From Deltaproteobacteria bacterium (GTDB lineage: Bacteria > Myxococcota > B64-G9): a stretch of DNA of 36,742 nucleotides. The position numbers were made by a program, and so were the translations under genes. Below are positions 1 through 9,920 of this stretch, one piece after another; position 1 is the stretch's first letter; each line of letters starts with the position of its first letter. The notes beneath the pieces were generated by a model. That model did not search any database, was not told where the DNA came from, and was given only the letters and a program-made list of their open reading frames with translations. The DNA lies in the NCBI GenBank assembly GCA_016935365.1, contig JAFGRB010000386.1:1-36742 (forward strand), given 5' to 3'.

Positions 1-333
1 CCCCCTCCCTCGGCCTTCGGCCGGTCCCTCCCGCCAGGGGAGGGACGTAACACTTTGTACGCTTTCGAAAAAACACCTCCCCCTTGATGGGGGAGGTCGG
101 GCGAAGCCCGGGTGGGGGTGAAAACGCTACAGCGCGGATTCCTCAGCCCAGACTATTACCCATCGCTGCTTCGCAGCGAAAACGAGTCTGAGTTCTTCCG
201 CTGCGAAGCAGCGGGGGGATAAAGCCTGGGGCTTCAGCCCCAGGTTATAAAAGGTAGGAATACACAAGCGCCCTGGAGGGGCGCTGCCACTCGGGCTTGT
301 CCGATCACCCGCGATGCGGGTAGGATCGGTACC
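1..333. repeat. Non-coding cluster of perfect hairpins
   Basis: No convincing gene lies here. The stretch is a chain of perfect inverted repeats: stems 24-32/38-46, 75-83/89-97, 98-102/106-110, 225-232/237-244, 267-273/279-285 and 301-312/316-329 (with a two-base bulge). In addition, two 15-base self-complementary units at 164-178 and 199-213 are reverse complements of each other. The look is that of REP-like or miniature mobile palindromes, or stacked transcription-termination hairpins, left between genes. No transposase or clear target duplication is visible. A TATAAA box at 246-251 has no convincing -35 partner. Confidence 0.6.
301..329 (+). promoter_or_regulatory. Hairpin overlapping the ribosome binding site of the lipoprotein gene
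   Basis: CCGATC (301-306) pairs with GATCGG (324-329) and ACCCGC (307-312) pairs with GCGGGT (316-321), with loop GAT and a two-base bulge AG at 322-323. The only Shine-Dalgarno-like bases before the ATG at 334 are AGGA at 322-325, which lie in the bulge and right arm. Folding would therefore limit ribosome access. A regulatory role is inference. Confidence 0.35.
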
Positions 334-1248
334 ATGAGACATGGACTCGCCTCGACCTGCCTCGCGCTCGCGCTCGCCGCCTGCGGCGGCGGAGAGCTGG
401 GCCCGGAAGGCTTCGGGGAGCTCGCCTACACGACCTGGCCCGAGCTGCTCGAGGGCCACTGGATCCGCTCCGCCGTGGCCGGCTGCGAGGCGGTAGAGGA
501 GTGGTGGAGCTTCGAGCTCCCGGACCGCTTGCAGCTCGCCCGGCTGGACCGCGACGGCTGCGGGGGCGAGCCGCGCATGGAGGAGAGCGGCTCCTACACG
601 GCCACGACCGGCGGCCTGCTCGAGCTGACGAGCGGCGCCTGGCCGGGGGTGGACAGCGGCTTCGCGCGCTTCACGCTGTCCGTGCTCGAGGACGGCGAGC
701 TGCCGGTCGAGCCGGGCCGGCTCCCGATCGGCGCCCGGCCGGGCCGGCTGGTGCTCAACCGCATGGCCTACCGCACGGTCGACGACGGCCGCACCTGGCT
801 GCGCCGCGACTGGCGGAGCGAGTGGCGCCCCGAGCCCGGCGGCGAGTACGCGGACGTCCGGCTGCTGGCCTGGATCCGCTTCGAGCACCCACCCTCGGCC
901 AGCGACGTCTCGGTCGGCATGCAGGCCCGCCTGCGGCTGTACGACGACGCCGGCACCGACGCCCGCGCCCTGGTCGCCGATCTCGACCTCGAGGCCCGGG
1001 TGGAGGTCGTGCCGCTCGGCCCGGCGCTGCAGCTCGTGACATACATCCGGGGCCTGGACGACCCGTATGCCGCGTGGGCCGACTACCTCGAGGCCCAGGC
1101 GGCCGAGCAGGGGCTCGGCCTCCGTTCCCTCGAGCACCTCGAGGCCCTCTTCCCGCCCCGCTTCTGGCTCCTGCCCGGCCGCCCGGACGGGCTGATGCAC
1201 GCGAGCGACGAGGCCTGGTACTTCCAGATGCACAACCGGCCGATCTAA
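334..1248 (+). CDS. Hypothetical lipoprotein
   Basis: This 304-residue protein has a short signal peptide ending in a lipobox (Leu-Ala-Ala-Cys, Cys17) followed by GGGE, so it is probably a lipid-anchored envelope protein. The mature part is rich in Trp, Arg and acidic residues and shows no domain I recognise. The text around residues 150-170, with a Thr-Val-Asp-Asp-Gly-Arg-Thr-Trp stretch, suggests a beta-rich, lipocalin-like or jelly-roll fold, but that is a guess. It ends 66 bases before recN on the same strand. The ATG at 334 is chosen because it gives the signal peptide directly. Function unknown. Confidence 0.75.
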   Translation: MRHGLASTCLALALAACGGGELGPEGFGELAYTTWPELLEGHWIRSAVAGCEAVEEWWSFELPDRLQLARLDRDGCGGEPRMEESGSYTATTGGLLELTSGAWPGVDSGFARFTLSVLEDGELPVEPGRLPIGARPGRLVLNRMAYRTVDDGRTWLRRDWRSEWRPEPGGEYADVRLLAWIRFEHPPSASDVSVGMQARLRLYDDAGTDARALVADLDLEARVEVVPLGPALQLVTYIRGLDDPYAAWADYLEAQAAEQGLGLRSLEHLEALFPPRFWLLPGRPDGLMHASDEAWYFQMHNRPI

Positions 1249-1314
1249 GGACAGAGCACCTTGCTCGACCGGGCGCGCCCGTGGTAGAGCTTCGGTCTCC
1301 GGAGCGAGGGTGCC

Positions 1315-2985
1315 ATGCTGGCCCGGCTGTCCATTCGCGACTTCGCCATCATCGACAGGCTCGACGTCGAGCTCGAGCCCGGCTTCAGCGTCGTGACCGG
1401 CGAGACCGGGGCCGGCAAGTCCATCCTGGTCAACGCGCTTCACCTGCTGCTCGGCGGGCGGGCGAGCGAGGACATGATCCGCTCGGAGTCCGACTCGGCC
1501 GAGGTCCAGGGGGTCTTCCGGCTCCCGCCCGGGGGGCAGGCGCGGCTCGCGGAGCTCGAGCTGGCCGACGGCGAGCAGATGCTCGTGCGCCGGGTGGTCT
1601 CGCGCAGCGGGCGCAACCGGATCTTCGTAAACGACCGGCCCGTCACCCTGGCCGTGCTCGCGGAGCTGACCCGCGATCAAGTCGACATCTCCGGCCAGCA
1701 CGAGCACGTGGGGCTGACGGACGAGGAGCGCCACCTGGAGATCCTGGACGACTTCGGCGGCCTGGGCGCCGAGCGGGCCCGGGTCGCAGACGCGGTCTCC
1801 CGCTTTCGCGAGCTCGACCGGGCCTGCGAGAAGCTCGCCCGGCTCGAGCGCCAGCGCGCCGAGCGCGAGGACTATTTACGTTACAGCCTGGAGCGGATCC
1901 GGCAGGTCGATCCCCGCCCGGGCGAGGACGAGGAGCTCGCACTGGAGCGGAGCCGGCTCGCGAACGCGGAGAAGATCGCCGCCGGCCTGGGCGCGGCGCT
2001 CGGCGGGCTCTACGAGGCCGACGGCTCGGCGGTCGAGCAGCTGGGCCGCGCCCGCAAGGCCCTGCAGGAGCTCACGCGCTTCGTGCCCGAGCTCGAGGCC
2101 GCGGTCTCGCAGCTCGAGGGCTGCCAGCAGTCCCTCGAGGACCTCTCGCGGGAGCTCGAGGTCTGGGCCGCGCGCAGCGAGAGCGATCCGGCCCGGCTGG
2201 ACGCGGTCGAGCAGCGGCTGGGGGCCATCAAGGCGCTGGTGCGCCTGCACGGCCCGGACCTGTCCGCGGTGCTCGGCTGGCGGGCCGAGCTGGAGGCCGA
2301 GCTCGGCGCCCTGGACGAGAGCGCCGGCGAGAAGGCCGCGCTGGACGAGGCCCGCACCCGGGCGCACGCGCAGGCCCTCGCGCTCGCCCGCGCGCTCGGC
2401 GAGCGCCGCGAGGCGGTGGCCGCCGAGCTGGCGGCGCGGCTTCGCGCCGAGCTCGACACGCTCGCCATGCCGGGCGCGGTCTTCGACGTGCAGATCGAGC
2501 ACCTGGACGACGCCGGGCTCGACGAGCGCGGGCTGGACAGCGTGCGCTTCATGCTGTCCGCCAACCCCGGCGAGGCGGCCCGGCCGCTCAGCAAGGTCGC
2601 CTCGGGCGGGGAGCTCTCCCGGGTGCTGCTCGCGGTCAAGTCGGTGCTGGTGGATGCCGATCGGGTCTCGAGCTACGTCTTCGACGAGGTCGACGCCGGC
2701 GTGGGGGGCGCGACGGCCGAGGTGATCGGGCGCAAGCTGGCCGCGGTGGCCCGCGGCCACCAGGTCGTGTGCATCACCCACCTGCCCCAGATCGCCGCCT
2801 GGGCCCGCCGGCACTACAGCGTGCACAAGCGCCAGGTGAAGGGGCGGACGGTGTCCGGTATCGCGCGTCTGGACGGCGAGGCGCAGCGGGTCGAGGAGCT
2901 GGCCCGCATGCTCGGCGGCCAGCGGGTGGGCGACCGGGCGCGGGCAGCGGCTCGGGAGCTGCTCGAGAGGGCCCGGGAGGCCTGA
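1315..2985 (+). CDS. recN: DNA repair ATPase RecN
   Basis: RecN is an SMC-like ATPase that acts in recombinational repair of double-strand breaks. The 556-residue protein has the N-terminal Walker A motif GETGAGKS (29-36) inside the family's usual opening. A long coiled-coil middle (about 150-370) rich in Glu, Arg and Leu follows. The C-terminal ABC half has the signature SGGELS (about 430) and Walker B FDEVDAG (about 456), then the THLPQIA stretch. Length is normal. It begins with ATG 66 bases after the lipoprotein gene and is followed by a terminator-like hairpin with a T-run, so it probably ends its own transcript. Confidence 0.96.
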   Translation: MLARLSIRDFAIIDRLDVELEPGFSVVTGETGAGKSILVNALHLLLGGRASEDMIRSESDSAEVQGVFRLPPGGQARLAELELADGEQMLVRRVVSRSGRNRIFVNDRPVTLAVLAELTRDQVDISGQHEHVGLTDEERHLEILDDFGGLGAERARVADAVSRFRELDRACEKLARLERQRAEREDYLRYSLERIRQVDPRPGEDEELALERSRLANAEKIAAGLGAALGGLYEADGSAVEQLGRARKALQELTRFVPELEAAVSQLEGCQQSLEDLSRELEVWAARSESDPARLDAVEQRLGAIKALVRLHGPDLSAVLGWRAELEAELGALDESAGEKAALDEARTRAHAQALALARALGERREAVAAELAARLRAELDTLAMPGAVFDVQIEHLDDAGLDERGLDSVRFMLSANPGEAARPLSKVASGGELSRVLLAVKSVLVDADRVSSYVFDEVDAGVGGATAEVIGRKLAAVARGHQVVCITHLPQIAAWARRHYSVHKRQVKGRTVSGIARLDGEAQRVEELARMLGGQRVGDRARAAARELLERAREA

Positions 2986-3026
2986 GCCGCCGGGAGGCGC
3001 TGGCGGGCGGGGCCTACCATTTTTTT
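2978..3026 (+). terminator. Probable intrinsic terminator after recN
   Basis: AGGCC (2978-2982) can pair with GGCCT (3011-3015), and CCGCC (2987-2991) with GGCGG (3002-3006). A run of seven T follows at 3020-3026. The outer arm covers the end of the recN coding sequence. The stem has internal mismatches, so strength is uncertain. Confidence 0.45.
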
Positions 3027-3048
3027 GATTCTCCGCAAGGCGTGTGCT

Positions 3049-3960
3049 ATGTGTGACGAGAAGATGCGTAGCCGCCCGAGAAAGCGCAACAAAAAAGACA
3101 GGCCCCGCTCCTCCGGGGGACTGGTGTCCTCCTGGGCACGCACGGACGTCGGCCTGAAGCGGGAGAAGAACGAGGACTCCTTCTGGGAGGACTCGAACCT
3201 GATGTGCTACGTGGTCGCCGACGGCATGGGCGGCCACGCCGCGGGCGAGAAGGCCTCCCGCATGGCGGTCGAGATACTCCGGGAGCGGATCCGGGAGGCC
3301 CGCAACGCCACCTCTCCGCTGAACACGGCCTCGGACGGCGGCGAGTCGGCGGCCGTGCTCGATCTGCTCCAGCAGGCCATCGGCTCCGCGTCTCAGAAGA
3401 TCAAGCACCGCGCGGAGCAGAACCCCGAGCTGGAGGGCATGGGCACCACGGTGACCATGATGCTGTTTTGCGACGGGCGGGCCTACGTGGCCCACGTGGG
3501 CGACAGCCGGCTGTACCGGTTCTCCGACGGCCGTCTGGAGCAGCTGACCGAGGATCACTCGCTGGTCAACGAGCAGATCAAGGCGGGCTTCATCACGGCC
3601 GAGGAGGCCCAGTTCAGCCGCTACCGCAACATCATCACCCGATCGGTGGGCTTCGAGAGCGAGGTGACGGCCGACACCTTCAGCCTGGTGGCCAGGCCGG
3701 GCGACGTGTTCTTGCTGTGCTCGGACGGCCTGACGGGCATGGTCCATGACGAGGTCTTGAGGCGCGTCCTCAAGAGCGGCGACTTCGACCGGGCCGCCAG
3801 CCAGCTCATCCAGATGGCCAACCAGTCCGGGGGCGAGGACAACATCACCTTGATCCTTCTCCGCTACAAGGGGCAGAGCGGATGGCAAGCCCCCAGGCCC
3901 CGGAAGGCGGCCTGGCGGGGTTGGAGGAAGGGGATCCGACAGGCGTCAGAAAACGGTTGA
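3049..3960 (+). CDS. PP2C-family Ser/Thr protein phosphatase (Stp1/PrpC type)
   Basis: A metal-dependent PPM/PP2C phosphatase that removes phosphate from Ser/Thr, usually opposing Hanks-type kinases in the cytoplasm. All metal-binding motifs are present: a basic N-terminal tail, then DVGLKREKNED, VVADGMGGHAAGE, the HVGDSRLYR segment with TEDHS, LLCSDGLT and a closing GGEDNIT. Start: ATG at 3049 has AAGG about eight bases upstream; a TTG at 3025 would fall in the T-run of the recN terminator and is less likely. Length is 303 residues, slightly longer than usual because of the basic N-terminus and a Trp/Arg-rich tail. No kinase gene is in the window. Confidence 0.93.
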   Translation: MCDEKMRSRPRKRNKKDRPRSSGGLVSSWARTDVGLKREKNEDSFWEDSNLMCYVVADGMGGHAAGEKASRMAVEILRERIREARNATSPLNTASDGGESAAVLDLLQQAIGSASQKIKHRAEQNPELEGMGTTVTMMLFCDGRAYVAHVGDSRLYRFSDGRLEQLTEDHSLVNEQIKAGFITAEEAQFSRYRNIITRSVGFESEVTADTFSLVARPGDVFLLCSDGLTGMVHDEVLRRVLKSGDFDRAASQLIQMANQSGGEDNITLILLRYKGQSGWQAPRPRKAAWRGWRKGIRQASENG

Positions 3961-3985
3961 CACGCTGTCGGTGCTTTGCATTAAT
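3957..3985 (+). promoter_or_regulatory. Sigma-70-type promoter before the M23 peptidase gene
   Basis: TTGACA (3957-3962, a perfect -35) is followed after 17 bases by ATTAAT (3980-3985, four of six bases of the -10). The -35 overlaps the TGA stop of the phosphatase gene, so the peptidase gene has its own start of transcription although only 76 bases separate the coding regions. Confidence 0.55.
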
Positions 3986-4036
3986 GCTTCCGCTTCGGTC
4001 GAGTATCGTTGAGACCGGCGGGTTTTGCGATTCGAC

Positions 4037-4966
4037 ATGGGCAAGCGCTTTACCATCATGGTCGTTCCGGATCGCTCCTCTCGAGTGAGGAGGTTCCGCA
4101 TCTCCAGAGCGAGTCTCTGGTCCCTGGGCTTGCTCGTGTTCGCGACACTGGCGGGCGTGACCTTCGGGGCGATCCACTACTTCAAGGCGATCGAGAAGCT
4201 CGCGGAGAACACCAAGCTCCGCCGGCAGAACGTCGAGCTGCGCACCGAGCTGCTGCAGGTGCACGAGAAGGTCTCGAGCGTGCAGTCCGTCCTCGACCGC
4301 ATCCAGCGCTTCGACTCCAAGCTGCGGACGATCACCCAGCTGCACGATCCCAAGCGGCACCTGGCCGTGGGACCTTTCGACGCCAGCCAGCCGGACGTGG
4401 AGCGGAGCGACGCCGTGATCGATCCGGTCGTGCTGGCCATCGGCGAGCAGCCCCACCTGGCGATCGGCCTGCTCGGCGAGCGGCTCGAGGAGATCATCAC
4501 CGAGGCCGAGCGGCGCGAGGGCAGCATCCGGCAGCTGGAGGTCGTGCTGCGCGGCCAGAAGGTCCGCCTGGCGTCGACTCCGTCCATCTGGCCGGCCCGG
4601 GGCTGGGTGACCTCGGGCTTCGGCTCGCGGACCGATCCTTACACCGGCAAGAGCACCATGCACCGGGGGATCGACATCGCCAACCAGCCCGGCATACCGG
4701 TGGTGGCGCCCGCGCGCGGCGTGGTGACCTTCGCGGGCACGAGCGGGGGCTTCGGCAAGGTGATCGTGATCGACCACGGCTACGGGCTCCGGACCCGGTA
4801 CGGCCACCTGAGCGAGATGAGCATCCGGGTGGGCGAACGGATCGACCGCGGGGATCTTGTCGGCAAGATCGGCAACACCGGCCGCAGCACGGGGCCCCAC
4901 CTGCACTACGAGGTCGAGGTCAACGGGGTTTGCGAGAACCCCATGAACTACATCCTGGAAGATTGA
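4037..4966 (+). CDS. Membrane-anchored M23 (LytM) peptidoglycan endopeptidase-like protein
   Basis: The 309-residue protein has an N-terminal cytoplasmic stretch, one membrane segment (about residues 27-47), a periplasmic coiled coil (about 50-100) and a C-terminal LytM domain. The zinc ligands of the active family are visible: His209 and Asp213 in HRGID, and HLH with His288 and His290, plus the GYGLRTRYGHLS strand. It could therefore be an active peptidoglycan hydrolase rather than an EnvC/NlpD-like activator with lost ligands. ATG 4037 is preferred over TTG 4025 because MGKRFTIMVVPD is the usual opening of such proteins in related bacteria, although the ribosome site is weak. Confidence 0.9.
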   Translation: MGKRFTIMVVPDRSSRVRRFRISRASLWSLGLLVFATLAGVTFGAIHYFKAIEKLAENTKLRRQNVELRTELLQVHEKVSSVQSVLDRIQRFDSKLRTITQLHDPKRHLAVGPFDASQPDVERSDAVIDPVVLAIGEQPHLAIGLLGERLEEIITEAERREGSIRQLEVVLRGQKVRLASTPSIWPARGWVTSGFGSRTDPYTGKSTMHRGIDIANQPGIPVVAPARGVVTFAGTSGGFGKVIVIDHGYGLRTRYGHLSEMSIRVGERIDRGDLVGKIGNTGRSTGPHLHYEVEVNGVCENPMNYILED

Positions 4967-5006
4967 GCACCTCCTTCATCCCACGAGAGATCGACCTTCT
5001 CCGGTC

Positions 5007-5035
5007 TTCCCACTGAGCTTGTGGGATGCTAGACT
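5007..5035 (+). promoter_or_regulatory. Candidate extended -10 promoter for secA
   Basis: TTCCCA (5007-5012) and TAGACT (5030-5035) are 17 bases apart, and TGC sits directly before the -10 hexamer. Four of six bases match consensus in each box. A 7-bp inverted repeat (4979-4985/5021-5027) spans the site. The 96-base gap between genes holds no other feature. Confidence 0.35.
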
Positions 5036-5062
5036 TCGACTCGCGTATCGGAGGTCTTGCCC

Positions 5063-7792
<2,730 letters not shown>

Positions 7793-7802
7793 CGTACGGA
7801 TG

Positions 7803-7843
7803 TTTGCGGGTGTCTAGCGAAGCACGCATACCCGTAGTGTTTG
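7803..7843 (+). terminator. Candidate terminator after secA
   Basis: CGGGTGT (7807-7813) pairs with ATACCCG (7828-7834) with one wobble, and GCG (7817-7819) with CGC (7825-7827), around loop AAGCA. A weak T-rich stretch (TAGTGTTTG) follows. It lies between the convergent ends of secA and the AbrB-like gene and could serve either strand. Confidence 0.4.
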
Positions 7844-7850
7844 CCTGGGC

Positions 7851-8096
7851 TCATGCATCTTCCCATGCACCGCGATCCCGCCCGATCTGCACGTTGGCAC
7901 GTCCCTCGGCGGTCCACACCTCACGGCCCAAGCCTTCCAGGAAGTCGGTCAGTCTGCCCCCGAGCGGGCGGAGGACAGCCTGGCCCGCATCGATGTAGAG
8001 CAGGACCTTGTCTCCAGGGCCGATTCCGAGACGGCGGCGGATCTCGGCTGGTATGGTGATCTGCGACCTGGAGGTCAAGGTGGCCACTTTGCTCAT
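7851..8096 (-). CDS. SpoVT-AbrB domain transcription factor / antitoxin-like protein
   Basis: An 81-residue protein with the swapped-hairpin AbrB/MazE DNA-binding domain at residues 1-45: a TSRSQITIPAEIR strand pair, then RRLGIGPGDKV. Such proteins are either transition-state regulators or antitoxins of PIN/MazF-type toxins. Its start has GGAGA about nine bases upstream. The C-terminal 35 residues, ending GRDRGAWEDA, could bind a partner, but no toxin gene lies next to it: the convergent secA end is 58 bases downstream, and upstream is the three-gene operon on the same strand, 64 bases away. It is thus an orphan, or a fourth member of that operon. Its base composition is between those of secA and the low-G+C operon. 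Confidence 0.88.
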   Translation of the reverse strand: MSKVATLTSRSQITIPAEIRRRLGIGPGDKVLLYIDAGQAVLRPLGGRLTDFLEGLGREVWTAEGRANVQIGRDRGAWEDA

Positions 8097-8160
8097 GCCA
8101 TACTCTCCAGGCGATCATCTTGTATGACCGTGCGGGTTCAGGGTCCCCTCGCTGTGTTTT

Positions 8161-8604
8161 TCATCCTTTCTTGGGATGGTCCTTTGCCTCCACCTCAACA
8201 ATCTGGATAGAGATGTCGTACGGTGGTGATAAATCCGCGCGTGACCGGCCTCCCACAAGAAAGGTTGCCACCAGCGACATCATGGCGTTCCCGGACACCT
8301 GGAGCATTTTCAATGGAAGAACGAAGCCGAGAATCTTTGGCGTGTCGCCAGTGATGCCGATATGACCTTCTATCTTGGCGAACTCCTTTCCATCGAGATT
8401 CACGACGACCCTGAAGGCATCGGGCACGCTGTCCTGCTCCTCCAGAAGAACCCGAAGGTACACCGCCATGGGAAAGGCAATCGGTCTTGGAGATCCCCTC
8501 GGTACCTGCAGTCTGATTGTGTCTCCGAAAATTCCCATCAGAGACAGCTTGCCGCCGAGTTCGTGACGTATGTCATCGCAGACAATGAAATCGAGCAGCT
8601 TCAT
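8161..8604 (-). CDS. Small conserved-looking protein, DUF6941-like, third gene of the MqsRA-like operon
   Basis: This 147-residue soluble protein opens with LLDFIVCDDIRHELGGKLSLMGIFGD, split here as a CDDIR box and a GGKLSLMGIF box. I associate that pattern from memory with the uncharacterised DUF6941 family; treat the family name as tentative. The rest alternates strands (FPMAVYLRVLLEE; VVVNLDGKEFAKIEG), suggesting an all-beta sandwich. There is no signal peptide or catalytic motif I can see. Its ATG overlaps the stop of the antitoxin-like gene by four bases (ATGA), with AGGAAG upstream, so translation is coupled. Function unknown; its context suggests a role with the toxin/antitoxin-like pair. 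Confidence 0.8.
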   Translation of the reverse strand: MKLLDFIVCDDIRHELGGKLSLMGIFGDTIRLQVPRGSPRPIAFPMAVYLRVLLEEQDSVPDAFRVVVNLDGKEFAKIEGHIGITGDTPKILGFVLPLKMLQVSGNAMMSLVATFLVGGRSRADLSPPYDISIQIVEVEAKDHPKKG

Positions 8605-9224
8605 GACGAGCTTCCTGTTGCAGGGAGGGCAATGGGCTCCGAATACACCAGCTGCTCTGACGATTCGGTAGACACCTGAGCCCCATACTGCCCAACTAGG
8701 TGGACATCGGCAGCGATGCTGACCTGGTACGGAGATACAGCAACACCGATCCGATACTCGCTAACATGTCTTTCCAGCTCTGCTCCCAAGGCGCTGGCGG
8801 CTGCTCCGATCAGTCCGGTTTTAGCAGTGACGGGTTCGAAATCTGCGTCCGCGACTTCCAAAAGCCATGGATAGGTGCGAACTGATCGCAACAACGCAAG
8901 AGCCGCAGCAGATAGCTCTCCATACTTCCACCTCGCGGTGGTCCTCGCAGGGAGACGCATCGCTCTTTCGAAATAGGCTGAGCTGATCCCTTCTCCGGCC
9001 AGGTGCTCGAGCATGGACGCTGCCGATTCTGCGCTGCTCTTCCGAATCGCATCGTTGATGATGGAGCTGTTGGCCCCGGTGAAATCACCGGACTCACCAC
9101 AGGTGTTGCAGGTGTACTGAGTGGTGGTGAATGAGGCAGCAGGACCATAGGGTACTGGGAGTGATTCGGCGACCCGTTCTTCCCGGACGTCTTCAGAACC
9201 GCAGACTGGGCACTTCGTTTTCAT
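8601..9224 (-). CDS. MqsA-like zinc-finger/HTH antitoxin-like protein with extra C-terminal domain
   Basis: The 207-residue protein has an N-terminal zinc-binding module with CPVCG (Cys5, Cys8) and CNTCGES (about 38-44) separated by a PVPYG strand, as in MqsA. An HTH region (about 80-115) follows, in which ALALLRSVRTYPWLLEVA closely matches the closing helix I recall from E. coli MqsA (LLRVLDKHPELL). Residues about 120-207 are an added domain not present in MqsA. By analogy it would bind the upstream product and repress its own operon. GGGAGG precedes the ATG by a few bases, and the start overlaps the upstream stop by four bases. Homology is by eye, not by search. Confidence 0.65.
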   Translation of the reverse strand: MKTKCPVCGSEDVREERVAESLPVPYGPAASFTTTQYTCNTCGESGDFTGANSSIINDAIRKSSAESAASMLEHLAGEGISSAYFERAMRLPARTTARWKYGELSAAALALLRSVRTYPWLLEVADADFEPVTAKTGLIGAAASALGAELERHVSEYRIGVAVSPYQVSIAADVHLVGQYGAQVSTESSEQLVYSEPIALPATGSSS

Positions 9225-9619
9225 TGTCCACCTCCCTTGAGCCTCTCGAGGGCTGCCTTAATCTGAAGGAATCGTGGGTCAGGCCTGTCGTTCTTCTTGA
9301 AGGACTTGATGATCCACTTACCTGTCGGTGCCCTGAAGAAAGCCAAGTAGCCAAACAGGCTGCCGGAGTAGAAGCTGTAGACGTCAACCCAGACATCCTG
9401 GGTTGGATTGGGGTTGTTTGCCCAAGGGTCGGTCTTGATGTAGCTGGGCAGTTCAAGGCCGTTGTTCCCGATGAACTCACGGACAGCATCTTCTGTAGAC
9501 AGGCCAAAGTCTCTCCGGGCCGTTTTTACAGAACCTCCCAGCACTCTCACCGCACCCGCCTGGCCGCAGTCATGGATGAGGGTAGCCAGATCGTATACTG
9601 GGCCTTGTGACTCGGTCAT
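9221..9619 (-). CDS. MqsR-like putative toxin, first gene of the operon
   Basis: A 132-residue protein that can be aligned by eye with MqsR, the RelE-fold mRNA interferase. It has a helical N-terminus with QAGAVRVLGG, a DFGLSTEDA helix, SYIKT, VWVDVYSF, FGYLAFF and IIKSFKK, in the same order as FYKS, WQDVY, VYLKI and VSFKEK in MqsR. Of the MqsR residues I remember as important, Lys56, Tyr81 and Lys96 have counterparts, but Gln68 is replaced by Val. Toxin first and antitoxin second is the mqsRA order. There is no Shine-Dalgarno before the ATG; TATACG 12 bases upstream suggests a nearly leaderless transcript. Activity is inference; a non-toxic relative is possible. Confidence 0.55.
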   Translation of the reverse strand: MTESQGPVYDLATLIHDCGQAGAVRVLGGSVKTARRDFGLSTEDAVREFIGNNGLELPSYIKTDPWANNPNPTQDVWVDVYSFYSGSLFGYLAFFRAPTGKWIIKSFKKNDRPDPRFLQIKAALERLKGGGQ

Positions 9620-9623
9620 TTTT

Positions 9624-9634
9624 TACGTAACGTA
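9624..9634 (-). promoter_or_regulatory. Candidate operator and promoter of the MqsRA-like operon
   Basis: TACGT-A-ACGTA (9624-9634) is a perfect inverted repeat ending five bases before the start codon of the MqsR-like gene. It overlaps a -10-like TATACG on the minus strand (9636-9631), with a poor -35-like GTGCAA 17 bases further upstream. MqsA represses its own operon through a palindrome in the promoter, so this is the natural operator candidate. The sequence differs from the E. coli operator. Confidence 0.35.
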
Positions 9635-9636
9635 TA

Positions 9637-9920
9637 AACATCAACTGGTACTTTGCACGATTCGCAACCCACTGGCAAGTGAATTTTCGCGCGCATCGTT
9701 TTCTTCCCAGCATGTGGATTCCAGCGTCTCGGTGTCTTACGGGGACTAATAATGGATCCGGTCCGACTGATCATGCTGGACGGAACTGCAGACTCCCATC
9801 TCGGGCAGAGCGGATAGGTCGCCGGGATCTACCGAGAAGCTTGCGTTTTCTCTTGCCCTCAGGACCCTGCTGTGCTAGCCATAGCTTCCCCGGCCGGCAG
9901 TAGGCCGGGAGCAATACAAT
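9637..9920. other. Intergenic region between the accessory operon and rpsB
   Basis: About 280 bases without a credible coding region. Base composition passes from the lower-G+C accessory patch to the high-G+C host type near 9900. I see no tRNA, insertion-sequence end or clear direct repeat marking an insertion boundary. A hairpin (9888-9894/9902-9908) lies just after the candidate rpsB promoter. Confidence 0.5.
9853..9881 (+). promoter_or_regulatory. Candidate rpsB promoter
   Basis: TTGCCC (9853-9858) and TAGCCA (9876-9881) are 17 bases apart, and TGC immediately precedes the -10 box (extended -10). The -10 hexamer itself is poor. A separate TACAAT at 9914-9919 is a better -10 but has no -35. 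Either would give a leader containing the stem structure before rpsB. Confidence 0.3.

Noticed and set aside
1-333. CRISPR array or tRNA cluster
   Set aside because: The hairpins differ in sequence, are not evenly spaced and have no unique spacers; no cloverleaf can be drawn.
127-1734. Minus-strand open frame over the lipoprotein and recN start
   Set aside because: It runs through the hairpin array and antisense to recN, and its protein has no recognisable features.
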